64,000 nt of DNA from Guadua angustifolia (GCA_036346375.1 CM070511.1:9176001-9240000), one strand, 5' to 3'. Shown: positions 35,627 through 48,312, counted from the first letter of the stretch. Made by a program: numbers and translations. Notes: a model not told the origin generated them from the sequence alone.

Positions 35627-36171
35627 GGGCATGTACAAAGGAGAGCCCAAGAGTGTCTCTTAGCACAACTATCCAAACAAAAAGACAGCATTAAATATAC
35701 CTCATACAATGGGTTATCTCTAACCATTGTCTCTCAATAATGAGATGCTAATTAAGTTCTTGTATATGCTACTTGATCAAGTGTGCACACATCCGTGTTG
35801 CTTTTTTTATGTAACACACATGATATTGCCGATATATATAATTGTTAGTCAAATAAAGAAATAAATCATTACTTTTTAGATGACACATATATTCATGCTA
35901 GAAAACCGAGTCCTGGCACTTCACTTTTCTAACTACCGCATGTATGGCATCTGCGCATGTATGTCCTTCATTGCTCAGATTTTCGGTAGGAGACGGGAGA
36001 GCGCGTACAACGCCGACGCAGCAGTCTGTATCGCTTGGAAAACGGAGCCCGAAGGCGTTGTTTCGTGAAGAGTCGACTCGTCCGTTTTTTGCCCAAACTA
36101 TCTGCCATGTCACTAAAATTCTGCCAACTCAGCTCTAAAAGACGGAGTAATTAAGGGCGTTGTACATGCCC
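35627..36171. mobile_element. Tourist-like element, 545 bp
   Basis: Termini GGGCATGTACAA and TTGTACATGCCC are perfect inverted repeats. TTA duplications lie at 35624-35626 and 36172-36174. A mixed-composition stretch inside (35940-36080) contains short open frames with no recognised domain. Confidence 0.88.
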
Positions 36172-36409
36172 TTACAATCTTACTAGCCAATTTCACAAAC
36201 AAAGAAAAGAAAACCATTAATTGGATGGCACAAAAGCTCTTGTGTGCATTTACCACAAGGGGGTGGCTTGGGAGGCAGATTGGGAGCTACAGAGACATCA
36301 TGGAACCATCAAGAAAAACTTATTGAAAGGCCAATATTTAACGATGATGTGGCTCAACACAGAGCTCAATATACCGATGCATGATATAGCTAAGCAGAAT
36401 TAGGATATA

Positions 36410-36654
36410 CTCTCTTCGATCACAAAAAGTTATCGTATTGGACGTCGATACGGTCTCTAAAGCACATCTTTAACCACCAATTTCTATTGTAATATACTTA
36501 TAAAACCCAATAAAATTATAATAATATGAAAATACTTTTCGAGATAAATCTACATACATAATTTTCACGTATGTAATTTAAGTATTTAAAAGCATACTGA
36601 CGGTCAAATTTCTAAAATAAAAGTTCGACTACACCTATTTTCAAAACGAGACAT
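36410..36654. mobile_element. Stowaway-like MITE (CTCCCTCC family)
   Basis: It starts CTCTCTTCGATCACAAAAAG after TA, shares GAAAATACTTTTCGAGATAAA with the 1792 copy, and ends near TCAAAACGAGACAT. The right terminus is diverged. Confidence 0.75.
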
Positions 36655-36655
36655 T

Positions 36656-37240
36656 AATCATGCGCAATTGACGACCACTCTACCTGAGTGTGCACAATCC
36701 TAGCTAGCAAAATCATGGTGCCCCACCTTAGCTATACATGACGGTGACGCTGGTTGACCTACGGATCCATGGATGCCCAGTTCTTAGTATTGCGTTGGAT
36801 GGATTATCTGAAAATTCCACACAAAATCGGGGCCAGCATGCATGCGAGCGACGGGATTCAAGGCTTTTTAAGCCATCGAAAGCAGTTCGCAACAGCTACA
36901 TTCATGGAACCGGATCACACCAAGTCGTGTCGATTTCCCAATCACACGTGCACCTGGCTCTAGCTACTCCCTCGGATTGTTTTCCCGCATTGACCGAAGC
37001 TTAGCAAAGAGATGCTTTCCATCATTGAACCATGTAAATTTGATGGGACCTTAATTTGGAGGTGCCTACGTGGATGGAAAACTAGCTTTGAGTTTTACGC
37101 ACCGATCAGTTTATCAAAAAATTATCTTTTATACAAATCTATACAAGCCATTCTAATGTGTGTATCCTCCCTGATCTTGGTGTCATCGGTAGGTTTTCCA
37201 GGTATACACGATATTATGTCTATGTCATCTCGAATTTAGA
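36656..37240. other. Intergenic DNA, no gene recognised
   Basis: Open frames at 36738-37004 and 37012-37239 lack recognisable domains and are not called. Confidence 0.35.
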
Positions 37241-38035
37241 CCCTCCGATCTAGGATTCGAAAAATCGTCAAAAATGCTCAAAAATCATGATTTTTGACCG
37301 TATCAAGCCGGCTCGTGATTTGAAACCCGTCGGTTTACCGATCCAATTTAAATTCAAATTCAAAAAATTCAGGAAATTAAAAAAAATTGTCCAGAAGTGC
37401 TATAAATTTTTGTGTAAGTTCCTAAGGCAATGCTAATAATGTTGTAAAATTTTCGGATGATGATCGGACCTGTGTATTTTTTAAAAAATTATGACAGTGC
37501 TATTGTCTTTGTATATGCTCTTCTATTTTTTATTTTATTAGGGGCACTAAATGAAGTCTAATATTTCTAAAAATTTTACTACATGATTCTTGGGCACTGC
37601 TTATGATATCATTAAAATTTTAGAGCATGATAAAATTCTAATAGTATATATTCCTTTTCATTAATTACTATTTTTGATTTCCCAAAAGTACTAAATGAAT
37701 TCAAGAATTATTGAAATTTCTCTAGGGTGTTTTATAGATTAATTATGATTTATTCAGATTTTTTAGATTGTTTTCAATTTTCCTTGAATGTGCCAAAAAT
37801 TAAAAATATTGGTCAAAAATCAAAAATTGAAAACAGGTTGAAAATCGAACAAAACCAGCCAAAAATCGCTCGAAAATCGGTAACCGATCAATTTTTATTT
37901 TATTTATGTCGTTGTTTGACTGTCGAGTTCAAAATGTTTGACTTCTGACTTATTCGGTTTCTATCAATTTTCAACCGATTTTTCACCCGTGAAAAACCGA
38001 TCAAAATCAAAATTTGATATTGTGAACTCTGCTCA
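37241..38035. mobile_element. Decayed hAT-like element
   Basis: Both ends are rich in AAAAATCG and CGATTTT motifs (37255-37350 and 37800-38015), as in the 6351 and 19679 elements. The interior is AT-rich and non-coding. The termini are too diverged to fix a target duplication. Confidence 0.4.
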
Positions 38036-38303
38036 GTCTATCTTGCCAAGTAAGATATACTAACTGATTCATCTAAAAACTTAAGTAGGTCGAAAGGGAC
38101 TGTACATATATGTGGTACCACCTAATTAGCAACGTTTGGGGGAACCTTTAGAGGTGCCTACGTGGCGCATTCATGGCGTTTGAACTTGGAAGACCAATTC
38201 ATAAAGGAAACACGAGTTTTGATAGAGGCACGTATATAATCTCAAAAGAAAAAAAAATAGAGACACTTATATGGAACAAACCAAGATTGTATTATTAGTA
38301 ATA

Positions 38304-38535
38304 CTCCTCCGGTCACAAATAGTTGCCATTTTAAACATAAATATAGTTAAATTTTCAAAACTTTGACTTTTGGACAATAAAAGTTTTATGTGTAGAGTTG
38401 TCTCGAAAAGTACTTTCATAATATTACAATTTTATTAAATTTTCTAAATATATTATAATATAAACTAGTGATCAAAACTATTTTTGAAAACCATATCGAT
38501 ATCCAAAACAATACCTATTTGTGACAGAGGTGCAG
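38304..38535. mobile_element. Stowaway-like MITE (CTCCCTCC family)
   Basis: 232 bp with TA at 38302-38303 and 38536-38537. It starts CTCCTCCGGTCACAAATAG, and near the right end carries the inverted CTATTTGTGACAGAGG. Confidence 0.88.
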
Positions 38536-38537
38536 TA

Positions 38538-39010
38538 CCATACCCAGAACTTGTTGTACAAGTTTGGTCAGCGTTGCTTTTCTAATTAAGTATGCATATT
38601 TATCTGGGTCAAGGCCTTTAATTGTCTGAGCAAAGCACTATTTATTGGGCTCGCCCTCGTGCGAGAGTGACGTCGATTAATTTGCGTCGCCATCTTGATG
38701 TAGTACTACTAAAATAGCTAAAGAGGATTTACTAATTCAGTGTTTATCGTCCAAACGTACCTGTCCATGAAACCACTGGTGATACAAGCATCGACGCAAG
38801 TCTATCTAATTCAGATAGATTTCCATCGTGTAAACCTCTTGATCACACAGATATCTACCCACTTCTTTTTCAGTGAATTGTTCTATCCATTTTTTTATTG
38901 CAGTCAATAAATTGATGGCTTTCTCATCGATCTCAAAGTGGTCTACTGGTGCACATGAGCTCGACATTTTAAAGGCCCTTGATTTCAGCTCAAAGATACA
39001 ATAAATTAAT
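38538..39010. other. Intergenic DNA, no gene seen
   Basis: Unremarkable sequence between two MITEs; no open frame of note. Confidence 0.4.
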
Positions 39011-39012
39011 TA

Positions 39013-39260
39013 CTCTCTCCTATTATAAATAGTTGTCATTTTAGACATAGTTATCGGCAAACTTTCAAAACTTTAACTGGCAACAACTTTTAAATATTTA
39101 AAAAATTTGATACACAAAAATCATATGCATTTATATTTATCTCAACATTACTTTCATAATATCATAATTTTATTAGGCTTTATAAATATATTATAATAAA
39201 AATTAGTGATCAAAGCTATGCTTTTAAGACCGTGTCGATGTACAACTATTTGTACCCAGA
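39013..39260. mobile_element. Stowaway-like MITE (CTCCCTCC family)
   Basis: 248 bp with TA at 39011-39012 and 39261-39262. The left inner repeat TATAAATAGTTGTCATT corresponds to the right-hand ACAACTATTTGTACC. Confidence 0.85.
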
Positions 39261-39262
39261 TA

Positions 39263-40460
39263 TAATACATGACAAAAATCTGTCTTTTGTTTTGGTTGCA
39301 CCACTGCAACAAATGAAAGAAGATCGCTTTGAATCTTTTGTGCGCGCGTGTGACTTTGAAAGCTTGGAGTTTTGGGCACAAAGTCTTGGAATCACTAGTT
39401 AATTTCCTTGTTTCCCACTACCTAATCAGTAAACTATCATAGAGGATCTCTCCAAAACCGACAGCCATTTTGTAGGCACCTCGGTGCTGTAGCACTAATC
39501 AAAGCCCGAAACAAGCCTTTAATTGTATCATCGATCGTGTGACTAGCACTCCAATATAAAATTCCACACATCGATCATGTTGACACGATCGATCGGGCAA
39601 CCTTTATTCCTTTTGAAAGTCATGCAACAAAGAAACAAACAAGCTAGGTCACCTGATTTTCTACTGGAACTGCGGAAAAGGAGTCTGACCATTGTCCTTC
39701 AGTTTAACCTATACGACTTATTTAATCCTGCCGACGGTTTTGTAGCTAGCCCGAGACACCCAGGGGCTGTTTGAAATACTGTGCTTTAAGTTTAGGCTAA
39801 AAACTCTTTTTTTTTTACAGTATGGTTGTAAAATAACTGAGAAGCTAATTAAGTCATATCAAAAGCATCCCTAAAATCTGTAGCCGCTGGAGAAAAACTT
39901 TTCAGCTATGGTTTTTCTCGACCGCTTCCCACCTCGCTCTCTCCGCCTTCCCGACCTCCATCGCCCCGCCTCCCGCCTCCGCATTATCTCTCCGCTTGGT
40001 TGTCGCTGTGCTTCGCTAGGTTGCTGTCTCCCCACTCGGTTGCTCCCCAAAAGCTTCAGCTGCAACCAGTTTGTCAAACGGCATGACAAGAAAAGCCACA
40101 GCCACCAGCTACAACTGTTTTACAGCCCAGCAAATCAAAAAGTAGCTTTTCAGTCTAGTCGCAACCCCCCAACAGGTCCCTAGTAACTAGCCGGGTCCTC
40201 TCCAAAGAAAAGCTCTTTTACAGTACACTAAATTTCAATATAGTTCTTTTATTTTTTCATCTAATAAATCAGATTAATTAGTATTTATTTATACTTCTAT
40301 CATTAGTAGAGTAGTAGAAATATTCTTAATAAATCGATGGCTATATCTAATTTCTACTGCTCACCTTATCCTACTAGTATAATACACGTAAAATTTCTAA
40401 AAAAAAATCGAGGATGTCCCGGTTGAAATCCAGACCTCAGGTCAATTGTTTAGCTAGCCG
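39263..40460. other. Intergenic DNA with possible Tourist-like ends
   Basis: GGGGCTGTTTGAAATACT at 39771 and CAACAGGTCCCTAG near 40187 could be the inverted ends of a Tourist-like element of about 415 bp. The match is imperfect and no TTA duplication was seen. No gene is supported. Confidence 0.4.
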
Positions 40461-41300
40461 TGTTTGGTGTTTGGTTAACGCCGTATGTGCACATGCAATT
40501 GCACGTACGTACATGTACACTCGTGTATATATGGCTCGATCTCATGCTGATTGCTGAGAGATTGAGGGTGACTGTGTGCAAACAAGGAACCGTATAGAGC
40601 ACGGCGTAGGTAGCATGCGGCCGATCCCATGGTACTGTACTGTACCCAGTACGTACAAATCGGGCGTACAGTATGCGTACTGTGAGACGTACGGTACGAG
40701 ATGGGATAGGGATCCGGGGAGAGAGAGCAAGAGAGGGCAGGAGGACACGGGTACAGCAAGCGAACACACAAACACGAGGGGTAGTAGATAGCAGGTACCT
40801 CTATGTTGGTCGGGACGGAGCTCGATTAGCCACTATAATAAAACTAAAAGAACTACGCAATATAATTTTAACGACAATAGCTAAAGGTACTGAATAATGT
40901 TACTTTTATTTAGCAAAACACGAGTATTCGGCTAGCATATATATAAAATGAAATGAAACTAAATTGTGCGCGCGCGTGCGTGGGGCTTGGCCTATTTAAC
41001 TGGCGCTGCATCTCCCCCACTGGCTTTTGCTTTGTCCATTTCCCTGCACGTACCCATGTGCCCTCGACCTCAACTCCATCTATCCTTTTTACGTCTCTGT
41101 GTTTTCTTTCTCCTAAATATATATATTTTTATTTTCTTTAGATACCTGGGATCGAACTTCATACGCGATAATAATTTAAAGAAAGCCCAGTCTGGTAAAT
41201 CAGCCACACAATGAAGATGATCAATCAAACACAAGTCCTTTTTTTATATATAGAATTATGAGCAGAGCAGGGGAGCTCTGCATCTGCTAATTCATCAGCA
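40461..41300. other. Intergenic DNA, no gene recognised
   Basis: Dense in GTAC-containing palindromes (40500-40700). Overlapping open frames on both strands at 40450-40900 are shadows of one another and match no family. Confidence 0.35.
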
Positions 41301-41329
41301 GGAGGTAATTAAAAGTGGTCAAAAAGGGA

Positions 41330-41640
41330 GGGCGCATGGATGCAACAGTGGACAGCCCTGCGGATTGCAGAGGAAGGGCGTGCAGAGCAGGGGCGTGTGG
41401 CGCGGCAGCCAGCGTGCCCACACGTGCGCCCTGCCATGCCCTGCCGCGCCATCCATGGACGGACCTCGCCGGCCGGGGGGGAGAAGAGAATCCCAAAGTG
41501 GCCTGGTCCTGACGCGGCCAGTGCCCACCCGTGCGCGCGTGCGTCACGCGTACGTGCGCTTGTCAGCCAGCCAGCGCCGGCCACCACGGGCTTTGCGTAC
41601 ACACGTGCGACCGCAAGCCGCCGCTGGGTAGGCCGGATCA
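41330..41640. other. CpG-rich island
   Basis: About 310 bp of GC-rich sequence with many CG dinucleotides and repeated ACGTGCG-type motifs in AT-rich surroundings. Five overlapping open frames exist on both strands, which is typical of GC-rich DNA without stops. No protein family is recognised. Confidence 0.5.
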
Positions 41641-41662
41641 CGTACATGTGCTGTCTGTGGTA

Positions 41663-41922
41663 CTCAGTCCGGTCCAGAATAGTTGTAGCTTTTGGGTAGA
41701 GGTATGGTTAGAATATCGAAACTTTTGACTGTCAATATATTTTTAAATATTTATATTGTATATATAAAAATTATATGGATAGATTTTCTTCAAAAAGTAC
41801 TTTCATAATATTGCAATTTTATTATGTTTTATAAATTTATTATAATAGACATTAGTGGTTAAAATTATGTTTTGAAAACCGTGTTGATGTCCAAAGTGAA
41901 AACTATTTGTGACCAGATAGAG
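41663..41922. mobile_element. Stowaway-like MITE (CTCCCTCC family)
   Basis: 260 bp with TA at 41661-41662 and 41923-41924. The left end is CTCAGTCCGGTCCAGAATAG and the right end CTATTTGTGACCAGATAGAG. It shares AAAAGTACTTTCATAATATT with the 38304 copy. Confidence 0.88.
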
Positions 41923-41924
41923 TA

Positions 41925-44149
41925 CTATAAACTAGCCGAATGCTCCTGATTTGCTATGGATAAAAATAATATTACTTAGCACGTTAAGCTGTTATTGCTA
42001 GGCTTAGCTTACGTTATGTTCTCGGCTCCGTCGCAGTGTCTAGTTGAGTTATGTCCTAGCCTACATCATGCTTTTGCTATTGAATTTAGTTTACACCACA
42101 TCCTTAGTTTCGCTAGTCGATACCGTTGTTTGTAAAACACCTTTGTCACACACCATAAAGTGAAGGACAAATTTTTTAAAAAGATTTTTTAGGAGTGGAA
42201 GAGAAATTCGAAGAGAGTTGGTAGAGATCGCAAAGATGAGGAATGTATTACTCACCGTACTCTCGTAAAGAAGCGTGCGCATGCTATATTTTTCATTTTT
42301 TGTAAGGCAAGGTAGGCAGGCCTATATGCATGGGATCTCGTTCACAGCGAAAGAGATTACATGGCGCCTGGATTTACGAAAAGGGCTCTCCAAAGATGCA
42401 AAATTACATGGTCCGCGACTGACTTAACGATGGCGCTCTGGTGTGTGTCTTCGTTGTCACGGAGGGGCTTCCTGGCTGGAAACCCGGGGTGGCAACGCCG
42501 GAGATCGACGGCGGCCGGCCTTTGAATGGCAGGAACTTCGTTAATAATCTTGTTGGAGCATTGTTGCTGGACGGGTTAGAGGTTGATGACACTGACGAAT
42601 CGAGCTTCAGGTTCTTCTACTGGATTTTCAATCCAGATCCAATGGGAGCACCTCCCCCCTCCCTCACAACGCCGGTGTGGTCACCGGAGAAGGAGAGGGG
42701 TCGATGCCGGCCGTGTTCCGGCAATAGCAGGAGCTTCTACCCTCAAGCCGGTAAAACACAGATGATCTTGAACCGCAAGAGCATACACACAAACAGAGAT
42801 AGGAATGCCAGATATTTTTCGCGGTTGAATCACCACATTTTTCTGACTCTATTTAAAACCAAAACGAGTAGCAAAAACGGAAACAACCAAAATGGCAATT
42901 AGCCATGACGCCCCCTAATCTGCGCAATTCAGATCATGCAGATCACGCAGATCACGGTCCAACCGAAAACAAATAAACAGGACAGCTAAAACAGAGATTA
43001 CTCCACGAAAGCAGTAAATTAGAAGCTATGAACGATGTCTGGATTATATAACAGGCCGAAGAGTCTATGTGAAGTGAAGAGCCCTTTCAGTCAACATAGC
43101 TCCGTGTAGTTACGAGGGATCAATATGTATATGAGTATACTGAAATGAAATACTGATCCACTGCCAAGTATGAGCAGCTAAGAAAAGCCATGAACAATCA
43201 GATGTTTCTGTAGTACCATGTTTCCTTGATTTGTTCTCAGCCTGTCCATTAACTAATTAGCTAGTGCCCCAGCACTGAACAGTTTGAACAAGGTGTTACT
43301 ACATCATAATTTGTGAAAAGCACACACCAATTATAAGTGGAACGCTCTATACATGTCCTGGTCTGACTTGACTTAACCCGATGTCAACCTCAATGGACAC
43401 AAGCAGTAAAACATGTATAAGATCTAAAACAAGCCTCCAATCGAATCTCGGTTGCTGCTGATTGACAAGTAATCATTCGATCGACGGACAATTCGAATCT
43501 ATCTGCAGATTTGGCGACCATTAGCACAGTTCATTTGATATTGCCTATCTATCTTTGATGCCTCGCTCTATCTGGTCCGTTGCAGTATAGTGTCCAAAAT
43601 GATCCAATCTTTGTTTGCCTGTCGTTGTTGCTGCATAGCAAACAAGCCCTTACCTATTACCACCTAGCTTTGCTAGCTATAGCCTTAAACATTGGCATGC
43701 ATAGGATGCCTACAACGTGTGGGCTCCACACGATCGAAGGTGCTACTGGCCACTGATTGCTCAACATGTTAATACTTGATTAACAAACTAATCATGCATA
43801 CATGACCACACCGGGTGTATCTTTACTAGCTAAAATGAATGAGCGTCTTTCCCTTCTTACCAAGACTCGGCACTGACATGTGGCCCTTACTCCTCGCACA
43901 TACATCCCATCTCTAAAAATTCGGACCAAAAGACTACAAAACAAATTCTTATCAAACCCAACAAACTACCTAAAAAAACTTTTAACAAATCCAACAAACT
44001 CAATCTTATCAAGAACTCGATCCACGCCTCTTTCTTCCTAACAAACTCATCTCACGGTATAAAACAAAACAATTTTTTTAAAACAACTACATCGAAGCAC
44101 CATTTCTTTAACTCTTCTTTAAACAACTTTGCCGTGCCACAACCCGCCA
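41925..44149. other. Intergenic DNA with one unrecognised GC-rich ORF region
   Basis: A GC-rich island at about 42420-42760 holds a 153-codon plus-strand frame (42441-42902) and a 62-codon minus-strand frame. Neither has a recognisable domain. The remainder is AT-rich with no gene seen. Confidence 0.35.
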
Positions 44150-44966
44150 TCGGCCGTCATTGATGGAGAAGAGTGAGAAGGAGAGAAAGGATCCCTGTCC
44201 TTGGTCGCCATCGCAGCCGCCGCCACATCTCACCTCCCCCCATCGCTACACCGCCGGATCCGGCCTCCCCTGCCGCTATGCCATGCCACCCGCCGCTAGG
44301 CACCATCGATAGAGAAGAGCAACAGGGAGATTTGCCTCCCATTGGACTTGGCGGATTAGCCAATGCGCTAGGTTGTGTTGTTGACAGTGATTGCGGGTGG
44401 TAGTGGCATAGGAGAGTGAGGGTTCGGCAAGAGAGGACGAGGGGAAGCCAAGGAGGCTGTCAGAGTTGGCGGATCTAAGTAGGAGCGCTTGAGATAGGGA
44501 GAGCGCGAGAGAGAGGCAGCGATGAGGGAGTGAAATAGGGAGAGAGAGTGAGAGCGGTCGCCATCGGTGGAGAAGAGTGAGAGGGAGAGAGGAGCCCCTT
44601 CCTCGGTCACCACCACCGCATCCGGTCTCCTCCTGCCGCTACGCCGTCGGATCCGGTATCTTCCACCGCGATGCTGTGCCACCACCCACCACTAGCTGCC
44701 TTCGATGGAGAAGAGTGAGAGGGATATCTATCTTTTGCTGTGAAAAAGGCCTCCAAACTTAGCAGATCGGCCGGCGACGTTAGTGTGTGTTGATGATGTG
44801 CTTGCGGATGGCGGTGGCATATGAGAGTGAGGGGATTAGCGGAGAAGGATGAAGGGAAGCTAGGAAGACCGCTGGAAGCGATGTCGCTCAGGATAGAGAG
44901 AGTGAGAAAGAGAAGAGAGAGAAAAAGAGCACCGCAGTGAGGGGGTGAAATGTGAAGAGAGAGTGA
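44150..44966. repeat. Diverged tandem duplication, unit about 405 bp
   Basis: The first unit (about 44160-44560) and the second (about 44563-44966) share, in order, TGGAGAAGAGTGAGA, a CCGCC/GGATCCGG-rich block, a GTGGCATAxGAGAGTGAGG block, and a GATAG(G/A)GAGAG...GAGxGxGTGAAAT block at a constant offset near 405. A further partial copy of the start occurs at about 44702. Confidence 0.65.
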
Positions 44967-45699
44967 GGACTGGGTAGATAATGTTAGGTTTAGGGTTAAC
45001 AGTTGGCTAGTTTTGACAGCGCTATTTTGCCGTAGATTCTCAGTTTATTAAAAATAAGTCTTTCAGCATGCAAAACTTGCATAAAAAACTTTGAAACATC
45101 TAAAGTTTTAATTTATATCATGCTATCTTAATTACATTTCGTTGCAATGTACGGGTACTCTGCCAGCTGTGGACTAAAGTATTGCTCTCCCAGCTCAAAG
45201 TAATGGAATACTATACTTTCTGTTCTCAAACTGCTGTGGTTTCCGAATGTGATGTGTTCCTTCAGTTTTGTGAACCTTTAACCACCAACATATGCAGAGG
45301 AATCTAGATTTGTCATATAGAAATGGTAATAGTAAATTTGTTATCACAAGTAATGATCGAAGCCTTAAATTTGTGTGTGTTGGTGTAAACAACGAGTAAA
45401 AGAGGACGGAGGTATTGGTGGTACCACGGTACTGATGATTGGGAGAGTTCTGCGTTATAGCAACCTGTTTTCCAATCTCTGTCCGTCTGCATTTGACTCA
45501 TCAATGTCAGTTTAAGCAATCTTGGTTCCCAAGCGATCGATGCAGCCAGAGACTAGTCGTCTATCACTACTGACCGTCCATTGCGCGAAGAGATGCAATT
45601 TGGTGTCGTTATATAAACTAGGGAGTGTCTGCAAAGATGAACAGCAACAGATAAAAGATCATGTTCATGCCTAATTAGAACATTTGGTTCTGCATTTAT

Positions 45700-46638
45700 T
45701 TATTTTTTCACATCAGAAGCTAATTCTACCATTCTGGGCGAATTTATGACAGAATGATTTGGAACGAAGGGAGTGGTGTAATGACACACATGAAGGCCTG
45801 CCCTTATGACGTTGTACTGCTGTCCTTGGTCGTATAAAATTTCTAATTACTGTTTCACTGTGAGCATCAGCTTTTGTATGCTCATGTCCCCATGCACTAA
45901 AATTTGCATAGATACCAAAGACTTGATCACCCCTGTTCGTGTAACCGGCAACTTAGCACAGAAAATTAAATTAAGCATGTATACATCCCAATATTCCAAA
46001 TTAAAGTATAAGCACAGATACAGATAACCAGATAAATGTGGTAATAAGATACAGTTCAACAATCAGCGTGTAGTACGTAAGACCATAACTAGAAGAGCAT
46101 TGATGGATACTTACAGAATGAACCATTGTTGTCCTTGGAAAAGTAATCTCTCTTGTATTAGCAGCTTCCTGAAATCTTGAATATCGATTGTGCCCAAGCT
46201 ATATTTCAAAGAAAAAGTCGTATGGTGAAATGATGGCACAAAGGTCTGTTTACTTGGGTTCAAAATAGGTGGGACTCCAGCCAAAAATTGTAAACAAAGC
46301 ATTACAAAGAGTAAGAAGACGCTATGATTTTTCGATATGGTCACAGTATCAGAAGATCTGAAGGAAGACTTCCACAACCAAATTCATCTCTTTTGGTATC
46401 GGTTCAATATATTTCAATGATATTTAAAAGCACCGGACATAAGAAGGTTTCATAGGAAAAGTAAAATTTAGAAAAATTACAGACAGCTTACTTACTTTTG
46501 TGGTGTTCAACAAATGCTTCCTCGCCAGACATCCTCCAACAAAAAGTGGCGATTGAAGATTAAGAGCAACAAAAACCATTACAACAATTCGAGCCATTTT
46601 CCTTTGGTCACTGTTGGCCTAATCGTCGCTTATATACA
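45700..46638 (-). CDS. Possible small secreted-protein gene, partial or decayed
   Basis: On the minus strand a 34-codon frame at 46496-46597 begins MARIVVMVFVALNLQS. This is a hydrophobic signal-peptide-like start, and the frame stops being coding exactly at a consensus donor (GTAAGT). A TATATAAG box lies at about 46629-46636. A second possible exon, 46115-46168, is bordered by a TTTCAG acceptor and a GTAAGT donor. It continues the frame (EAANTREITFPRTTMVHS). A third open segment below 45932 after an ACAG acceptor has a plausible frame (FGIYANFSAWGHEHT) but does not join in phase. The family is not recognised. Either the exon model is wrong or the gene is broken. A retrotransposon LTR starts about 57 bp upstream of the start codon. 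Confidence 0.3.
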
Positions 46639-46653
46639 ATCTCTTATATTTAT

Positions 46654-47484
46654 TGTTGGAATATATGGGCTAGGCCCATAAATATGGAATAGGTGCAAAA
46701 CTCTTTAGTACCACCATGCTAGTTGAAGTGAAGCAACACCAACTTAAATACTGGAGTATGCTCCATCCCACTAGCTTATGTGGGAGAGAAAGAGAAGCAC
46801 ATGCACGCGCTCGCCTCACCTTGCCGGGCTCGGGCTGGGGTGAAGGGCGCAGGTGCACAACACCTAGGTGAATGGTCCACCAAAATTCGGTCCAGTAGCA
46901 GGCGCGGTCTCCTTTTGCAGTTTTTTTTTGTTCTCCGAAAAATCTGTGATTGGTTACAAAATATGAAAACCGCATCATCCTTTGATCGCCTGAGAGAAAA
47001 CAAGAAGAATAGAAAAACTAGGGTTTTGCCTCTTCCTCTCTGCTGCGCCACCACCGATAGGTTGCTTCGTCCCGCTGTGCCGGGGTGCACTGGTCATCGG
47101 GAGAGCAGGTCTCCGAAACCCATCGCTCTTGAGATTCTGCACCGGAGATGGCGAATAAGGTTTTTGGGAAGCGCTCGGCGTGACTGCTCGCGATCTGCTT
47201 CCTCTCCGTTTGTGATCTGTCTCGTCTAGTACATCGTCGCGGCGGGGTCCTCTGCTTCACTTCATGCCTCTGGTTCTGTTTAAGAAGATCGGTATGTTTC
47301 GATGTCTTCGCTATTTTCAATCTTATTGCTACTGTTTTCTAGTATATTAGAGAGATATATGTGTAGTCTTGTTACATGCATGTCTACAATATACTTATGC
47401 TTATTGTGTAGGCTTCTCAATCAGTTTGTGTTCATGAATTATCTATTGTTTGAATTATACATGAAAGTGCTAATTTATGTAGCA
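46654..47484 (+). mobile_element. Candidate copia-type solo LTR
   Basis: It starts TGTTGGAATATATGGGCTAGG, a form common in copia LTRs. It contains GC-rich transcribed-looking sequence (46780-47290) and may end TATGTAGCA at 47484. TTTAT flanks both ends (46649-46653 and 47485-47489). The 5-bp match could be chance in AT-rich DNA, so the right boundary is tentative. No internal domain follows. Confidence 0.45.
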
Positions 47485-47489
47485 TTTAT

Positions 47490-48073
47490 GACATTGCATA
47501 GACTGATTCTTATGACAAGAAATAAATGCTCAGACATAACAAGAGTGTAGTTATGAAGTCCATCTACTGTTCTGGCCTTATATGTCTAGTAAATCCATCT
47601 TTTGACAATCTTGCAATCACTAAAATCGACTTGAGAGGAAACTCCCACAGATTTAACATATTAAGGATCACTAACCAATTTCCATGTGATTGCAAATAAT
47701 ACTAGAATGTGACTAGGTAATGTACTAAATTAAATAATCTGGCATCCATTGACTGACAACAAACATTGCACTCTGTCGATCGAATCATTCATGTGAAGTA
47801 AAAGGCATTACATGTTAATACCACCGAACAATTAAGACCTAATGGGTAGCAATACCAGTCATAAGCCCTCAAGATAATTTTTACTGCATGCATGCACAAA
47901 TGTGCGATGGCCAAGAATTTGATGCAATATGCACAACTAAGAGCTATGCATATGAAAATGTGGATGAAGACAATATTTTACCATGAGCTTCGAGGATGAA
48001 AGAAAATTCTGCAGTAGACAATTCCTTGACCTCACATGAATGAAAATTGGGTCCATCGTCGAAAGTCTAGCCC
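47490..48073. other. Intergenic DNA, no gene seen
   Basis: AT-rich sequence between the LTR candidate and the pyrimidine tract; no supported feature. Confidence 0.4.
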
Positions 48074-48312
48074 TATCCCTTCTCTCTTTTCTTTTTTCTT
48101 CGTTTTTTTTTCTCTTTTCTTTTCCTTTTCCCCTTTTCTTTCTTCTTTTCTCCTTTTCTTTCTTTCCTTTCTGTTATCTCCTTCTCTTTTCAACCGCAGG
48201 CCTCTTCTTTTCCTCATTTTTTCTTTTTCCTTTTTTCTTTCCTTTTTTCTTTTCCTTCCCCTTTTTCTTTTCCTTCTTTTTTTCCTTTTCTTCCCTTCTT
48301 TCTTCCCCTCCT
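48074..48312 (+). repeat. Polypyrimidine tract, about 240 bp
   Basis: A nearly unbroken run of C and T with a strong T bias, interrupted by a few purines near 48165-48205. Such strand-asymmetric mirror-like tracts can form triplex DNA. Long frames read across it are low-complexity artefacts. Confidence 0.9.

Noticed and set aside
42441..42902. 153-codon frame starting MCVFVVTEGLPGWKPG
   Set aside because: Not recognised, lacks clear gene signals, and a minus-strand frame overlaps it; kept only as part of an intergenic description.
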